Shown here piece after piece: positions 24,783 to 33,650 of a stretch of 64,000 nt of DNA (position 1 is the stretch's first letter; each line of letters starts with the position of its first letter). The translations under genes and the position numbers were made by a program. The notes under the pieces are model-generated. The model did no database searches and was not told where the DNA came from. It was given only the letters and a program-made list of their open reading frames with translations. Origin of the DNA: Micromonospora pallida (GTDB lineage: Bacteria > Actinomycetota > Actinomycetes > Mycobacteriales > Micromonosporaceae); contig NZ_FMHW01000002.1 of the NCBI RefSeq assembly GCF_900090325.1, positions 5,519,001 through 5,583,000 on the forward strand, written 5' to 3'.

Positions 24783-27242
24783 GTGACCTCCGCCGCCATC
24801 GTGTCGACCGGCTCCGGCCCCGGGCGCTCCCCGGCCGAGCTGCTGCGGCGGCTGCGGGCCCGGACCGCCGCCGACCCGGTGACCCACGTCGAGCGGGTGC
24901 CGCCCCGGTCGGGCGTACCGGTGCCCTGGCCGGCGTGGGCTCCGCCGGAGCTGCGCGCGGCGTTCGAGCGACGCGGCGTGGTCGCGCCGTGGCGGCACCA
25001 GGCCGAGGCGGCGAACCTGGCGTACGACGGCCAGCACGTGGTGGTCGCCACCGGCACCGCGTCCGGCAAGTCCCTGGCGTACCAGCTCCCGGCGCTGGCC
25101 ACCCTGCTGGCCGACCCCCGGGCCACCGTGCTCTACCTCGCCCCCACCAAGGCGCTCGCCGCCGACCAGTTCCGGGCCGTCGCCGAACTGGAACTCGAGG
25201 GGGTACGCCCCGCCTGCTACGACGGGGACACCCCGCGCGCCGAGCGGGAGTGGATCCGTCGGCACTCCCGTTTCGTGCTGACCAATCCGGACATGCTGCA
25301 CCACGGGATCCTTCCCGGGCATGCGCACTGGTCCGGCTTCCTGCGCCGGCTGACGTACGTGATCGTCGACGAGTGCCACACCTACCGTGGTGTCTTCGGC
25401 TCGCACGTCGCCCACGTGCTGCGTCGGCTGCGCCGCCAGTGCGGGGGCACCCTGCGTCCCTCGGCCGCACCCGCGCCCCGCCGCCGGTCCGACCTCGGCC
25501 CGGGACGCTCCGACCTCGGGCCGGTGGTGAACGCCCCGACCACGCCGACCGCCGGCACCGCCCGCCCGACGCCGACGTTCGTACTGGCCTCGGCCACCTC
25601 CGGCGACCCGGCGACGGCGGCCGGCCGACTGACCGGGCTGCCGGTGGCCGCCGTCACCGAGGACACCTCGCCACGCGGCGGGGTGACCTTCGCGCTCTGG
25701 GAGCCACCGCTGCTGCCCGCCACCGCCGACGACACGTCGCAGGACCTGACCCAGGTCCGCCGGTCGGCGCTGCGGGAGACGTCCGACCTGCTCGCCGACG
25801 CGGTCGTCGAGGGGGTACGCACCCTCGCGTTCGTCCGCTCCCGGCGGGGTGCCGAGGTGGTGGCGAGCAGCGCGCGCCGTGCCCTCGACGAGGCGGTGCC
25901 CGGGCTCGGCGCGCGGGTGGCCGCGTACCGGGCCGGCTACCTACGAGAGGAGCGGCGTGAGCTGGAACGGGCGCTGCTCGACGGCGAACTGCTCGGGCTG
26001 GCCTCGACCAACGCCCTGGAACTCGGCGTCGACCTGGTCGGGCTGGACGCGGTGCTGATCTGCGGATACCCGGGCACCCGGGCCTCGCTCTGGCAGCAGG
26101 CCGGACGGGCGGGACGCTCCGGCGGCGAGGCGCTCGCCGTGCTGGTTGCCCGGGACGACCCGCTCGACACCTACCTGGTGCACCACCCGGAGGCGCTGTT
26201 CGGTACGCCGGTCGAGGCGACCGTGCTCGACCCGGCCAACCCGTACGTGCTGGCCCCGCAGTTGGCCTGCGCGGCGGCCGAGTCCCCGCTGACCGCCGCC
26301 GACCTGGAACTCTTCGGGGACGGGGCGAAGGAGGCGGTGGACGCGCTGGTCGCGGCGGAGGCGCTGCGGCAGCGCCCGACCGGCTGGTACTGGCGGCACC
26401 GGGAGCGGCCCGAGGTGGACCTGCGCGGCGAGGGGGGCGCCCCTATCTGCGTGGTCGAGTCGGCGACCGGGCGCCTGCTCGGCACGGTCGACGGTGGCTC
26501 GTCGCATTTCCTGGTCCACCCCGGCGCGGTCTACCTGCACCAGGGCGTCTCGTACGTGGTGGACGAGCTGGACCTGGCCGACGGCTGCGCACTGGTGCAC
26601 GCCGAGGAGCCGGACTGGTCCACTCACGCCCGGGACGTCATCTCCCTGTCGGTGGTGTCGGTCCGGTCGTCCGTCGACGCCGGCCCGGTCCGGCTGTTCC
26701 TGGGCGAGGTCGACGTGACCAGCCAGGTGGTCTCGTACCAGCGGCGGCGGCTCTCCTCCGGCGAGGTGATCGACACCCGGCCGCTGGACCTGCCGGCCCG
26801 GGAGCTGCGGACGGTCGCGGTCTGGTTCACCGTCACGCCCGAGGCGCTGGCCGGGGCGGGGGTGGAACCGGCCGACGTGCCGGGCGGACTGCACGCCGCC
26901 GAGCACGCCGCGATCGGGCTGCTGCCGCTGATGGCGACCTGTGACCGCTGGGACATCGGCGGGCTCTCCACGGCGCTGCACCCGGACACCGAGGCGCCCA
27001 CGGTCTTCGTGTACGACGGACACCCCGGCGGGGCGGGCTTCGCCGAGCGGGCGTACGGGACGGCGGCGGCGTGGCTGCGCGCCACCCGGGACGCGATCGT
27101 CGAGTGCGGCTGCGAGACCGGGTGCCCGTCGTGCGTCCAGTCCCCGAAGTGTGGCAACGGCAACAACCCGCTCGGCAAGGCGGACGCGGTGAAGGTCCTC
27201 GAGGTGGTCCTGACCCACCTGCCCGACGAATCACGGGCATAG
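24783..27242 (+). CDS. DEAD/DEAH-box helicase, 'helicase/secretion neighbourhood' DECH type
   Basis: An 819-residue superfamily 2 helicase. Motif I is VATGTASGKSLAYQLPAL (about 86-103), motif II VDECHTY (DECH, about 194-200), SATSGDP is motif III, and the helicase C-domain has ASTNALELGVDLVGLDAVL and GYPGTRASLWQQAGRAGRSG (motif VI). The C-terminal DUF1998-like region ends with four Cys in CETGCPSCVQSPKCGNGN (about 775-791), a likely metal site. This fits the TIGR03817 family, always near the Tad genes. It unwinds nucleic acid with ATP; the biological role is unknown. GTG at 24783 is chosen by homology; no clear ribosome site. Confidence 0.9.
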   Translation: MTSAAIVSTGSGPGRSPAELLRRLRARTAADPVTHVERVPPRSGVPVPWPAWAPPELRAAFERRGVVAPWRHQAEAANLAYDGQHVVVATGTASGKSLAYQLPALATLLADPRATVLYLAPTKALAADQFRAVAELELEGVRPACYDGDTPRAEREWIRRHSRFVLTNPDMLHHGILPGHAHWSGFLRRLTYVIVDECHTYRGVFGSHVAHVLRRLRRQCGGTLRPSAAPAPRRRSDLGPGRSDLGPVVNAPTTPTAGTARPTPTFVLASATSGDPATAAGRLTGLPVAAVTEDTSPRGGVTFALWEPPLLPATADDTSQDLTQVRRSALRETSDLLADAVVEGVRTLAFVRSRRGAEVVASSARRALDEAVPGLGARVAAYRAGYLREERRELERALLDGELLGLASTNALELGVDLVGLDAVLICGYPGTRASLWQQAGRAGRSGGEALAVLVARDDPLDTYLVHHPEALFGTPVEATVLDPANPYVLAPQLACAAAESPLTAADLELFGDGAKEAVDALVAAEALRQRPTGWYWRHRERPEVDLRGEGGAPICVVESATGRLLGTVDGGSSHFLVHPGAVYLHQGVSYVVDELDLADGCALVHAEEPDWSTHARDVISLSVVSVRSSVDAGPVRLFLGEVDVTSQVVSYQRRRLSSGEVIDTRPLDLPARELRTVAVWFTVTPEALAGAGVEPADVPGGLHAAEHAAIGLLPLMATCDRWDIGGLSTALHPDTEAPTVFVYDGHPGGAGFAERAYGTAAAWLRATRDAIVECGCETGCPSCVQSPKCGNGNNPLGKADAVKVLEVVLTHLPDESRA

Positions 27243-27354
27243 CGCTCCCGTCGGGGCTCCTCCCCCCGGTGGCGGGGCGGCAACCTCATGATCAATTCTG
27301 CCGGTGGAGTGGGGATGTGCGAGAGTCTGCCGCATCAGACGGAAGGAACCCCTC

Positions 27355-27933
27355 ATGCAGCCCGACCAGCTCCAAGCCCAACAGCGGTTCCACATCCGGC
27401 AACGCCTGCGGTTCATGGTCAACCAGTACGAGGTCCACGCGGTCGCGCCGGACGGCTCGGAAGGCGGCCTGCTCGCCTTCGCGCAGCAGAAGCGGCTCGC
27501 GTTCAAGGAGCAGGTGACCATCTACACGGACGACAGCAAGCAGCAGCCTCTGCTCGGCTTCAAGGCCCGGCAACGGCTCGACGTCGGGGCCACCTACGAC
27601 GTCACCGACGCCGTAGGCAACCCGATCGGCCTGTTCCGTAAGGACTTCGCCCAGTCGCTGCTGCGCTCCACCTGGCACGTCGAGCAGCCCGGCCTGCCGC
27701 CGACGACCGGCCAGGAACGCAGCATGCCGGTGGCCCTGCTCCGGCGGTTCGTCGACTCGCTGTCCTGGCTGCCGTACCACTTCGACTTCGTCGCCGACGG
27801 TCAGCCGATCTTCTCGGTGGTCAAGAAGTGGGGACTACGCGACCGCTACACCGTCGAGGTGACGCACCCGCAGATCGACCGCCGCCTCGTCATCGCGATG
27901 GCCATCGGCTTGGACGCCCTCCAGAGCCGTTGA
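27355..27933 (+). CDS. LURP-one-related (scramblase-like) family protein
   Basis: A 192-residue protein: FHIRQRLRFMVNQYEVHAVA, then alternating beta strands such as GGLLAFAQQKRLAFKEQVTI and PLLGFKARQRLDVGATYDVT, ending LVIAMAIGLDALQSR. This is the LOR/tubby-like beta-barrel fold with a C-terminal hydrophobic helix, related to phospholipid scramblases. The ATG at 27355 is preceded by GGAAGGAA; the longer in-frame start lacks a site. Function in bacteria is not known. The last about 30 bases are found again at 28359-28388 after the DUF397 gene. Confidence 0.82.
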   Translation: MQPDQLQAQQRFHIRQRLRFMVNQYEVHAVAPDGSEGGLLAFAQQKRLAFKEQVTIYTDDSKQQPLLGFKARQRLDVGATYDVTDAVGNPIGLFRKDFAQSLLRSTWHVEQPGLPPTTGQERSMPVALLRRFVDSLSWLPYHFDFVADGQPIFSVVKKWGLRDRYTVEVTHPQIDRRLVIAMAIGLDALQSR

Positions 27934-28154
27934 CGCCACCTGGCAGCCGACCGAAGCGATAGCCAGCATCGCCCTCGGAGGGGCAGAGTCCAAGGATCGG
28001 GCAGCGATCATCAAGGCCGCGTCCGGCCTGTTCCGGTGGTGGCCTCGCTGATCAAGCGTGGGTAGTCGTCCTCGGTGCGCGGCGGGGTTGTGGAGCTTTT
28101 ACCAGTCTCCGTAGCCCCGCCGGCTGCACGAAGATCGACCGACAAGGAGACGCC

Positions 28155-28349
28155 ATGAAGGCGCTCGACCACCAGTGGCGCACCAGCAGCCGCAGCGGCG
28201 GCAACGGCGCGTGCGTAGAGGCCCGGTACGCCGACGCCACCGCCCAGGTCCGCGACAGCAAGGACCGGCAGGGGCCGGTGCTCTCCTTCACCGCCGACCA
28301 GTGGACCGGCTTCGTCCAGGGCATCAAGTCCGGCACGTTCAACGCCTGA
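28155..28349 (+). CDS. DUF397 domain protein
   Basis: A 64-residue protein, MKALDHQWRTSSRSGGNGAC then VEARYADATAQVRDSKD and TADQWTGFVQGIKSGTF, the complete DUF397 domain, with a good Shine-Dalgarno (AAGGAGACGCC). DUF397 proteins are abundant in filamentous actinomycetes and normally follow an XRE-type regulator with which they act as a pair (Streptomyces BldB-type systems are related). Here no XRE gene is adjacent, so it is an orphan member. The preceding 200 bp holds no intact gene, although one frame ends in SGLFRWWPR. Confidence 0.88.
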   Translation: MKALDHQWRTSSRSGGNGACVEARYADATAQVRDSKDRQGPVLSFTADQWTGFVQGIKSGTFNA

Positions 28350-28354
28350 GCAGC

Positions 28355-28388
28355 AAGCATCGGATTGGACACCCTCGAGAGTCGCTGA
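28355..28388 (+). pseudogene. Relic of a second LURP-one-like gene 3' end
   Basis: The bases downstream of the DUF397 stop encode IGLDTLESR and then TGA, mirroring IGLDALQSR-TGA at the end of the LURP-one-like gene (27904-27933); about 30 of 36 bases agree and the following GACGCC is also shared. Only the tail of the paralogue remains. Confidence 0.6.
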
Positions 28389-28423
28389 CGCCGAACGGTA
28401 GCCGGGTCACCGTCGAACCCGGC

Positions 28424-28825
28424 TCAGCCGCGTACCGGGCCGGCGCGGGAGGTGACGGCGGCCTTCCGGTGCAGCCCGGGCAGCGGCTCGACGGTCACCT
28501 CCGCGGTCACCTGGAGGTCCAGCCCGTCCAACTGGCACCGGGTCAAGCGGGCACCGTTCGCGGCGGCCAGTTCGCCGGCCCGGCGGCAGGCGCTCTGCTC
28601 GCCCCGGAGGCTGATGCCGGCGCCGGCCAGGGCGGCGAAGTCGGCCGCCACCCGGGCCTGCTGGCGGGCCGTACGCGCGGCACCCACCCCTGCACCAAAG
28701 ACCCCGACCAGCAGAAACACCAGCCCCACTGCGAGCAGCAGGACGCTCGCCCCACCCCGGTCCCCCGCCAGCGCCTGCTCACCTCGCCCGACCTGTGACC
28801 GCCTCCCTTCCCGGATCACCGTCAT
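28424..28825 (-). CDS. TadE-like pilus neighbourhood protein (Rv3654c type)
   Basis: A 133-residue protein with one N-terminal membrane helix (GGASVLLLAVGLVFLLVGVF) preceded by a basic, Gly-rich segment, then the helix TARQQARVAADFAALAGAG typical of TadE/TadG minor pseudopilins. Two Cys (SACRRAGELA, LTRCQLDG) may pair outside the cell. It matches the 'helicase/secretion neighbourhood TadE-like' family (TIGR03816). The start overlaps the upstream TadE stop by four bases (ATGA). Last gene of the Tad operon. Confidence 0.85.
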   Translation of the reverse strand: MTVIREGRRSQVGRGEQALAGDRGGASVLLLAVGLVFLLVGVFGAGVGAARTARQQARVAADFAALAGAGISLRGEQSACRRAGELAAANGARLTRCQLDGLDLQVTAEVTVEPLPGLHRKAAVTSRAGPVRG

Positions 28826-29280
28826 GACGCCGGAGCGGGTGTGCCCGGCTCGACGGCGGCGACCGCCGTGGCGGCCACGGTGACCCGGGGCAGGTTCGCG
28901 CCGAGCGCCCGTACCGGGGCCCGCACCGTCACGGTCACCCGCTCCTCGCCCACCTGAACTGCGATGTCGGCCCCGGCCGGAGCGACCCGGGCGCCGGCCG
29001 TCCGCCCGCTCTCGCCCCGGGAGGCGGCGAGCGCCGCCTCCCGGGCCGCGTCCAGACAGGTGGCCTTCGTGGTCACCGCGTTGACCGCAGTCAACCCGGC
29101 CAGGAGTAAGAGCATCAGCGCCGGCAGGCCGGCCGCCAGCTCAGCCGTGAAGGAGCCTCGATCGGCGGTGTCCGGGGTGCGGCCGGGCACCTCAGCGCGG
29201 CCACCGGGCCGCCCGAGGAGCGCACCGACCGCCGCCCCGGCAACACGCGGACCACGGCCGGCCCACCGGCGCCCGGTCAC
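28822..29280 (-). CDS. TadE family pilus assembly protein
   Basis: A 152-residue protein. Residues about 45-75 read RGSFTAELAAGLPALMLLLL with a following AGLTAVNAV, the TadE motif (G-x-x-T-x-E then a hydrophobic helix); ATCLDAAREAALAASRG continues the pilin-like helix. The rest is a small beta-rich domain (VQVGEERVTVTVRAPV). The GTG start at 29280 overlaps the DUF4244 pilin stop (GTGA). TadE-type proteins are minor pseudopilins of the Flp/Tad apparatus. Confidence 0.87.
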   Translation of the reverse strand: MTGRRWAGRGPRVAGAAVGALLGRPGGRAEVPGRTPDTADRGSFTAELAAGLPALMLLLLAGLTAVNAVTTKATCLDAAREAALAASRGESGRTAGARVAPAGADIAVQVGEERVTVTVRAPVRALGANLPRVTVAATAVAAVEPGTPAPAS

Positions 29281-29444
29281 TTGAGTGCCCGGTCGATCAC
29301 CGCGGTCAGTGCCGACTGCACGTTGCCGCTGGTCAGCACCTTCAACAGGATGCCGGCGAAGGCGACGGCGGCGAGGGTGCCGACGGCGTACTCGGCGGTG
29401 TTCATCCCGGCGTCCCCGCGCAGGCGGGCCATCAGTTTGCGCAC
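29277..29444 (-). CDS. DUF4244 / Flp-pilin-like small membrane protein
   Basis: A 55-residue protein, the likely major pilin. Translation from GTG 29444 gives a basic start (RKLMARLRGDAG), then MNTAEYAVGTLAAVAFAGIL and KVLTSGNVQSALTAVIDRAL. TAEYAVGT corresponds to the Glu-Tyr motif of Flp pilins, preceded by Gly in the position of a prepilin-peptidase site (G-x). The ribosome site GAAAGGA is seven bases upstream. DUF4244 proteins sit between TadC and TadE in actinobacterial Tad operons. Too short for standard gene calling, but spacing and overlap with TadE support it. Confidence 0.88.
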   Translation of the reverse strand: MRKLMARLRGDAGMNTAEYAVGTLAAVAFAGILLKVLTSGNVQSALTAVIDRALK

Positions 29445-29468
29445 GGTCTGGTCCTTTCTCGACGGTTG

Positions 29469-30284
29469 TCAGAGCACGTCGCCGAGGACGGCGACGATCA
29501 CCGGCACCAGGCCGGCGAGTATGAAGGCCGGCAGGAAGCAGAGCCCCAACGGCAGCACGATCAGCACGCCCGCCCGGCGGGCCGACGCCTCGGCGGCGAG
29601 CGCCCGATCGGTCCGGAGGTCGTCGGCGAGGCGGGCCAGTGCCCCGGCCAGTGCCGCGCCGCTCTGGGCCGAGCGGACGGCGGCGGTCACCAGTCGGTCC
29701 GCCCCGTCCACCGGAGCGAGATGCATCCACGCCTCCTCCGGTGTTCCGCCGAGCAGGAGGGTGCGGCCGACCCGACCGAGCCGGTCGGCGAGCGGCCCGC
29801 CGAGCGCCTCCGCCACGGCGATCACCGCCCGGTCGACGGGTGCGCCGGCCCGCATCGCCGCAGCCAGCAGGTCGGCGGCGAGCGGCAGATCGGCGACCTC
29901 GGCGAGCCGGCGGTCCCGGACGGTCGGCGGCTCGATCCGCCGGAGCAGCCGGTCGAGCGCCCCGGCGGCCACCACCCCGCCGGCCAGCCCGAGCCAACCG
30001 CCGACGACCACGGCGACCGCGACCCCGGCCAGACCGGCGGTGAGCCGGATGACGTCCGGTCGCCGCTGTGGCGTCGCCGCCGTGGCCCGGTCGCGCGGTC
30101 GTGCCAGCAGGGCCGACAGGCGGCCGGACCGGCGGTGCGCCCTGCCGACGACCAGTGCCGCGACGACCAGGCAGCCGGCGGCGACGAGCTGGCTGGCACC
30201 GACGCTGACCAACCCGGCCGTTGCCACGGGACCGGGGGCGAGCACCGTGGAACCAGCGGCCAGGGCCGTGAGCGGGGCGGGCAT
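29469..30284 (-). CDS. tadC: Type II secretion system F domain protein, TadC-like
   Basis: A 271-residue inner-membrane protein starting MPAPLTALAAGSTVLAPGPV, with the T2SSF region LAEVADLPLAADLLAAAMRA, SALARLADDL-type helices (AALAGALARLADDLRTDRAL) and C-terminal helices GVLIVLPLGLCFLPAFILAG. It pairs with TadB to form the membrane platform of the pilus. ATG at 30284 overlaps the TadB stop by one base (TGATG). Confidence 0.88.
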   Translation of the reverse strand: MPAPLTALAAGSTVLAPGPVATAGLVSVGASQLVAAGCLVVAALVVGRAHRRSGRLSALLARPRDRATAATPQRRPDVIRLTAGLAGVAVAVVVGGWLGLAGGVVAAGALDRLLRRIEPPTVRDRRLAEVADLPLAADLLAAAMRAGAPVDRAVIAVAEALGGPLADRLGRVGRTLLLGGTPEEAWMHLAPVDGADRLVTAAVRSAQSGAALAGALARLADDLRTDRALAAEASARRAGVLIVLPLGLCFLPAFILAGLVPVIVAVLGDVL

Positions 30285-31306
30285 CAGACGGCCCGCCCGG
30301 GCGTGGCGCCGAGCCGCTCGGCCCAGAGCAGTCCGACGACCTGGAGCACGGTGGCCGCAACCACGCAGCCAGCGCCGATCGGGGTGTGCAGCAGCACCCG
30401 GAGCGGGTCGACGCCGATGCCGTACCCGAGGGCGATGCCGCCGAGCGGCAACCCGGCAAGCAGCCAGGCGGTGGCCTGGGCCCCGGCGGCCTGGGCGGCA
30501 GCGGCGGCCAGGCCCCGGTCCATCGCCCGCAGGTCGGCCTCGATCCGCTCCACCAGCTCGGCCAACGGCGCACCCGTACGGTCGGCGAGGCGGGTCGCTG
30601 ACCGGGTCAACCGGTCGATCCGGTCGAGGCCGACCAGCTCGGCGGCGGAACGTTCCGGCCGGTCGACCGGGGCCGGCAGTCCGGCCCGCAGGTCGGCGGC
30701 GAGCGCGCCGAGCTGGTCCAGCCGGTGCCGCCAGAGGCGGTCCGCCGACCGGGTCGCCCGACGCCGGAGCAGCGCCCGCACGCCGAGGGCGGCGTACGCG
30801 GCGGCCACCACGGCGGCCACCGGGCCGGCGACAAGGCCACCGCCGGTCGCCCCGACAGCGGCTCCCAGCAGGACGCCCCGCCCCGGTGACACCGCCCAAC
30901 GGCGGGTGCTGCCGCGATCGGCGTCGTCGACCTGCCCGGCGGTGCCGGTGGCCGTGCCTGATGGCACGCCCCGGTCGGCCAGGAGGGTTGCGGCGGCTCG
31001 GAGGCTGCCGTCCCGGCCGCCGGGCACGAGCAGGTCTGGTTCCTCGGACCCCCCGGCCGGCCGGGACGGGTCCCGGCGGGTGGGTGGCCCGCCTGACGGC
31101 CGCCGACCGGTGGCCCGGATCGGCCCGGGCAGCCGGAACCTCGGGACGTGACGGACGTACCGAGGACGCGCCGTCGGGTCAGGGGTGGTGGGCTGCCCAG
31201 ATCGGAACAGGTCCCGATACCGGGCGCGGACCCCGCCCGCCGGCCAGCCGATGACGGCGGCGGCCGAGAGCACCAGCAGCACCACCGGCCAGGCGGTCGC
31301 GCTCAC
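30284..31306 (-). CDS. tadB: Type II secretion system F domain protein, TadB-like
   Basis: A 340-residue membrane protein. GTG 31306 overlaps the TadA ATPase stop (GTGA). An N-terminal helix (WPVVLLVLSAAAVIGWPAGG) precedes a Pro/Arg-rich linker of about 90 residues, then helices VLLGAAVGATGGGLVAGPVA, the T2SSF region with QLGALAADLRAGLPAPVDR and two C-terminal helices (AWLLAGLPLGGIALGYGIGV). The extended linker is longer than in typical TadB. Platform protein for pilus assembly. Confidence 0.87.
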   Translation of the reverse strand: MSATAWPVVLLVLSAAAVIGWPAGGVRARYRDLFRSGQPTTPDPTARPRYVRHVPRFRLPGPIRATGRRPSGGPPTRRDPSRPAGGSEEPDLLVPGGRDGSLRAAATLLADRGVPSGTATGTAGQVDDADRGSTRRWAVSPGRGVLLGAAVGATGGGLVAGPVAAVVAAAYAALGVRALLRRRATRSADRLWRHRLDQLGALAADLRAGLPAPVDRPERSAAELVGLDRIDRLTRSATRLADRTGAPLAELVERIEADLRAMDRGLAAAAAQAAGAQATAWLLAGLPLGGIALGYGIGVDPLRVLLHTPIGAGCVVAATVLQVVGLLWAERLGATPGRAV

Positions 31307-32553
31307 GCCGGCGTCCCCTCGGCACCGGTCCACGGGTGGGACAGGATCGGTGGCAGGGGCACGCCGCGCTGCTGGAGCAGCACGCCGAGGGCTCGGCCGG
31401 CGAGCCCGAGACCACGCCCGCGTACCCACACGGGCACCACCGTGACCAGGCGCTCCGGCCCGTCGGGCAGGAGCAGGGAGATCGATTCGAGCACCCGGCC
31501 GCTGCGGCCGCGCCGCATCTGGAGCAGCACCTGGAGGGCAGCGGCCACCTGGGCGTGCAGGGCCGCGCGGGGCAGCCCGCCGAGCAGGCCGAGCGCCTCC
31601 AGCCGGGCCGGTACGTCCGACGGGGCGTTGGCGTGCAGCGTGCCGGCGCCGCCGTCGTGGCCGGTGTTCAGCGCGGCCAGCAGGTCGACCACCTCGCCGC
31701 CCCGACACTCGCCCACCACCAGCCGATCCGGTCGCATCCGCAGCGCCTGCCGGACCAGGTCGGCGAGGCCCACCGCCCCCGATCCCTCCACGTTGGAGGT
31801 GCGCGCCTGCAACCCGACGACGTGCGGGTGCACCGGGCGCAGTTCGGCGGCGTCCTCGACCAACACGATCCGCTCGGTGGCCGGAACCAGCCCGAGCAGG
31901 GTGTTGAGCAGGGTGGTCTTGCCGGAGCCGGTACCCCCGCTGACCAGGTACGCCAGCCGGGCCGCCACGATGGCGGCGAGCAGCGGGGCGACCGGCCGGG
32001 GCACGGTGCCGTGCTCCACCAGTTCGTCGAGGGTGAACGGACGCTGTCGGAAGGTGCGCAGCGACAGGTAGGGCCCGCTGGTCGCCACCGGGGGCAGGAC
32101 GGCGTGCAGCCGGGTGCCGTCGGCGAGCCGCGCGTCCGCGTACGGGGATCCGTCGTCGAGCCGACGGCCCGCACCGGCCGCGAGGCGCTGCGCCAACCGG
32201 CGTACGTCGTCCACGGTGCCGACCGGGACGGCCACCTGTCGCAGGCCGTCGCCCCGGTCGACCCAGACCCGGGTTCCGTTGACGAGAATGTCGGTGACCT
32301 GGGCATCGGCCAGGAGCGGCCCGAGTGGCCCGGCACCGACGAGGTCGTCGTGGACCCGGTCGGCCATCCGCAGCACCACCGTGTCACCGAGCACTGCGGC
32401 GGCCGGCTCGGCCCGGACTGCGGAGACGACCGCGGCGGGGGTGACCGGGGTGGCCTCGGCGGCGAAGCGCTGGCGTACGCGGGCAGAAAGGTCGCCGACG
32501 ACGGCGGCCGGACGGTCCGACAGGTGTCGCGCGGCGCGGGACTGGTCGGTCAT
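31303..32553 (-). CDS. tadA: Pilus assembly ATPase TadA/CpaF
   Basis: A 416-residue secretion ATPase. The N-terminal domain has GPLGPLLADAQVTDILVNG and RLDDGSPYADARLADGTRLH; the catalytic domain has Walker A SGGTGSGKTT (about 202-211), LVEDAAEL, the MRPDRLVVGECRGGE Walker B region and the His box GTLHANAP. These are the hallmarks of the CpaF/TadA group (TIGR03819, helicase/secretion neighbourhood ATPase). It drives pilus extension and possibly retraction at the membrane. It overlaps ssd upstream (ATGA) and tadB downstream (GTGA). Confidence 0.93.
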   Translation of the reverse strand: MTDQSRAARHLSDRPAAVVGDLSARVRQRFAAEATPVTPAAVVSAVRAEPAAAVLGDTVVLRMADRVHDDLVGAGPLGPLLADAQVTDILVNGTRVWVDRGDGLRQVAVPVGTVDDVRRLAQRLAAGAGRRLDDGSPYADARLADGTRLHAVLPPVATSGPYLSLRTFRQRPFTLDELVEHGTVPRPVAPLLAAIVAARLAYLVSGGTGSGKTTLLNTLLGLVPATERIVLVEDAAELRPVHPHVVGLQARTSNVEGSGAVGLADLVRQALRMRPDRLVVGECRGGEVVDLLAALNTGHDGGAGTLHANAPSDVPARLEALGLLGGLPRAALHAQVAAALQVLLQMRRGRSGRVLESISLLLPDGPERLVTVVPVWVRGRGLGLAGRALGVLLQQRGVPLPPILSHPWTGAEGTPA

Positions 32554-33650
32554 GCGGCGCCCTCGACGGACAGGCCGGTCAGGTCGGCGACGATGCGCTG
32601 GCAGAGGGCGGCGAGCGGGCCACGGCCGGTCGCCGCCGGCGCCTCGCCCCGTTCCAGCCCCCGGGAGATGCCCGGCTCGGGCCGCAGCGTGCCGGCGAGC
32701 GGCAGGCCGAGCGCCCGCGCCACCTCGCCGGCCTTGAGCCGACCCGGCGCAGGCCCCCGGACGATCACCGCCAGGTCGGTGCAGTGCGGCCCGGCGGCGG
32801 CGACCACCTGAGCTGCGGCGGCGGTGGCCCGCAGCTCGGCCGGGACCACCAGGAACACCCGGTCGGCGGCCTGTAGGGCGAGCACGGCCGCGTCGTCGAG
32901 CTGTCGGGGCAGGTCGACCACGACCATGTCCCGGCCCCGGCGGGCGGCGTCGAGGGTGGCGGCCATCGCCGGCGCGGGCAACGGCAACGGGTCGCCCCGG
33001 TCCCCGGAGAGCACCACCAGGTCGCCCCGGCTGGGCAGGGCCCGGACCAGGGTGGGCGGATCGACCCGGCCGTCGGCGTCGGTGAGCGACGGCCAGCGCA
33101 GCCCTTCCAACTGCTCCCAGCCGAGCACCAGGTCCAGGCCACCACCGAGCGGGTCAGCGTCGACGAGAAGCGTCCGGAGCCGTGCCCGGGCGGCGGTGAC
33201 CGCCAGGCCACCGGCGAAGACGCTGGCACCCGCCCCACCTCGTCCGCCGAGCACGGCGACCACCCGGGCGTCGGCGGTCGTCTGTTGCGGCACGCACTCG
33301 GCGAACCGGTCGACGAGCCAGGGTTCGGCTGCGGGCAGGGTCGCGACGTGTTCCGCCCCGATCAGCTCGGCGACCTCCCAGCCGGGATCGGCCGTATCGG
33401 TGCGGGCCACCAGTACGAGCCGGGCCCGCCGGGGCAGCCGGGCGCGCAGGCAGGGTTGCGCCTGGTCACCACCGACGAGCACCAGCGGGGCCGGCGACCA
33501 CCGGGACCGCGCCGCCGCCGGGTCGGCGGCCACCTCGACCTCCGTACCGCCGGCTGCGGCGAGCCGGAGGAGGTCGTCGAGGAGGTCGACGTCCGCAGTG
33601 ACGACCAGGGGGAGCCGTCGGTGCGGCCGGACATCGGTACGGGGTGGCAT
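32550..33650 (-). CDS. ssd: Septum site-determining protein Ssd / CpaE-like ATPase
   Basis: A 366-residue MinD/CpaE-superfamily protein (TIGR03815). An N-terminal receiver-like region (LPLVVTADVDLLDDLLRL) precedes the deviant Walker region LGGRGGAGASVFAGGLAV (about 131-148), where the signature Lys residues of MinD are missing; LLVDADPLGGGLDLVLGWE and VVDLPRQLDDAAVLALQAAD follow. The M. tuberculosis homologue Rv3660c affects septation; CpaE positions pili. ATG 33650 is chosen for its GGAGG site; TTG 33662 is an alternative. Leads the seven-gene Tad operon. Two DnaA-box sequences lie about 85-112 bp upstream. Confidence 0.9.
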   Translation of the reverse strand: MPPRTDVRPHRRLPLVVTADVDLLDDLLRLAAAGGTEVEVAADPAAARSRWSPAPLVLVGGDQAQPCLRARLPRRARLVLVARTDTADPGWEVAELIGAEHVATLPAAEPWLVDRFAECVPQQTTADARVVAVLGGRGGAGASVFAGGLAVTAARARLRTLLVDADPLGGGLDLVLGWEQLEGLRWPSLTDADGRVDPPTLVRALPSRGDLVVLSGDRGDPLPLPAPAMAATLDAARRGRDMVVVDLPRQLDDAAVLALQAADRVFLVVPAELRATAAAAQVVAAAGPHCTDLAVIVRGPAPGRLKAGEVARALGLPLAGTLRPEPGISRGLERGEAPAATGRGPLAALCQRIVADLTGLSVEGAA

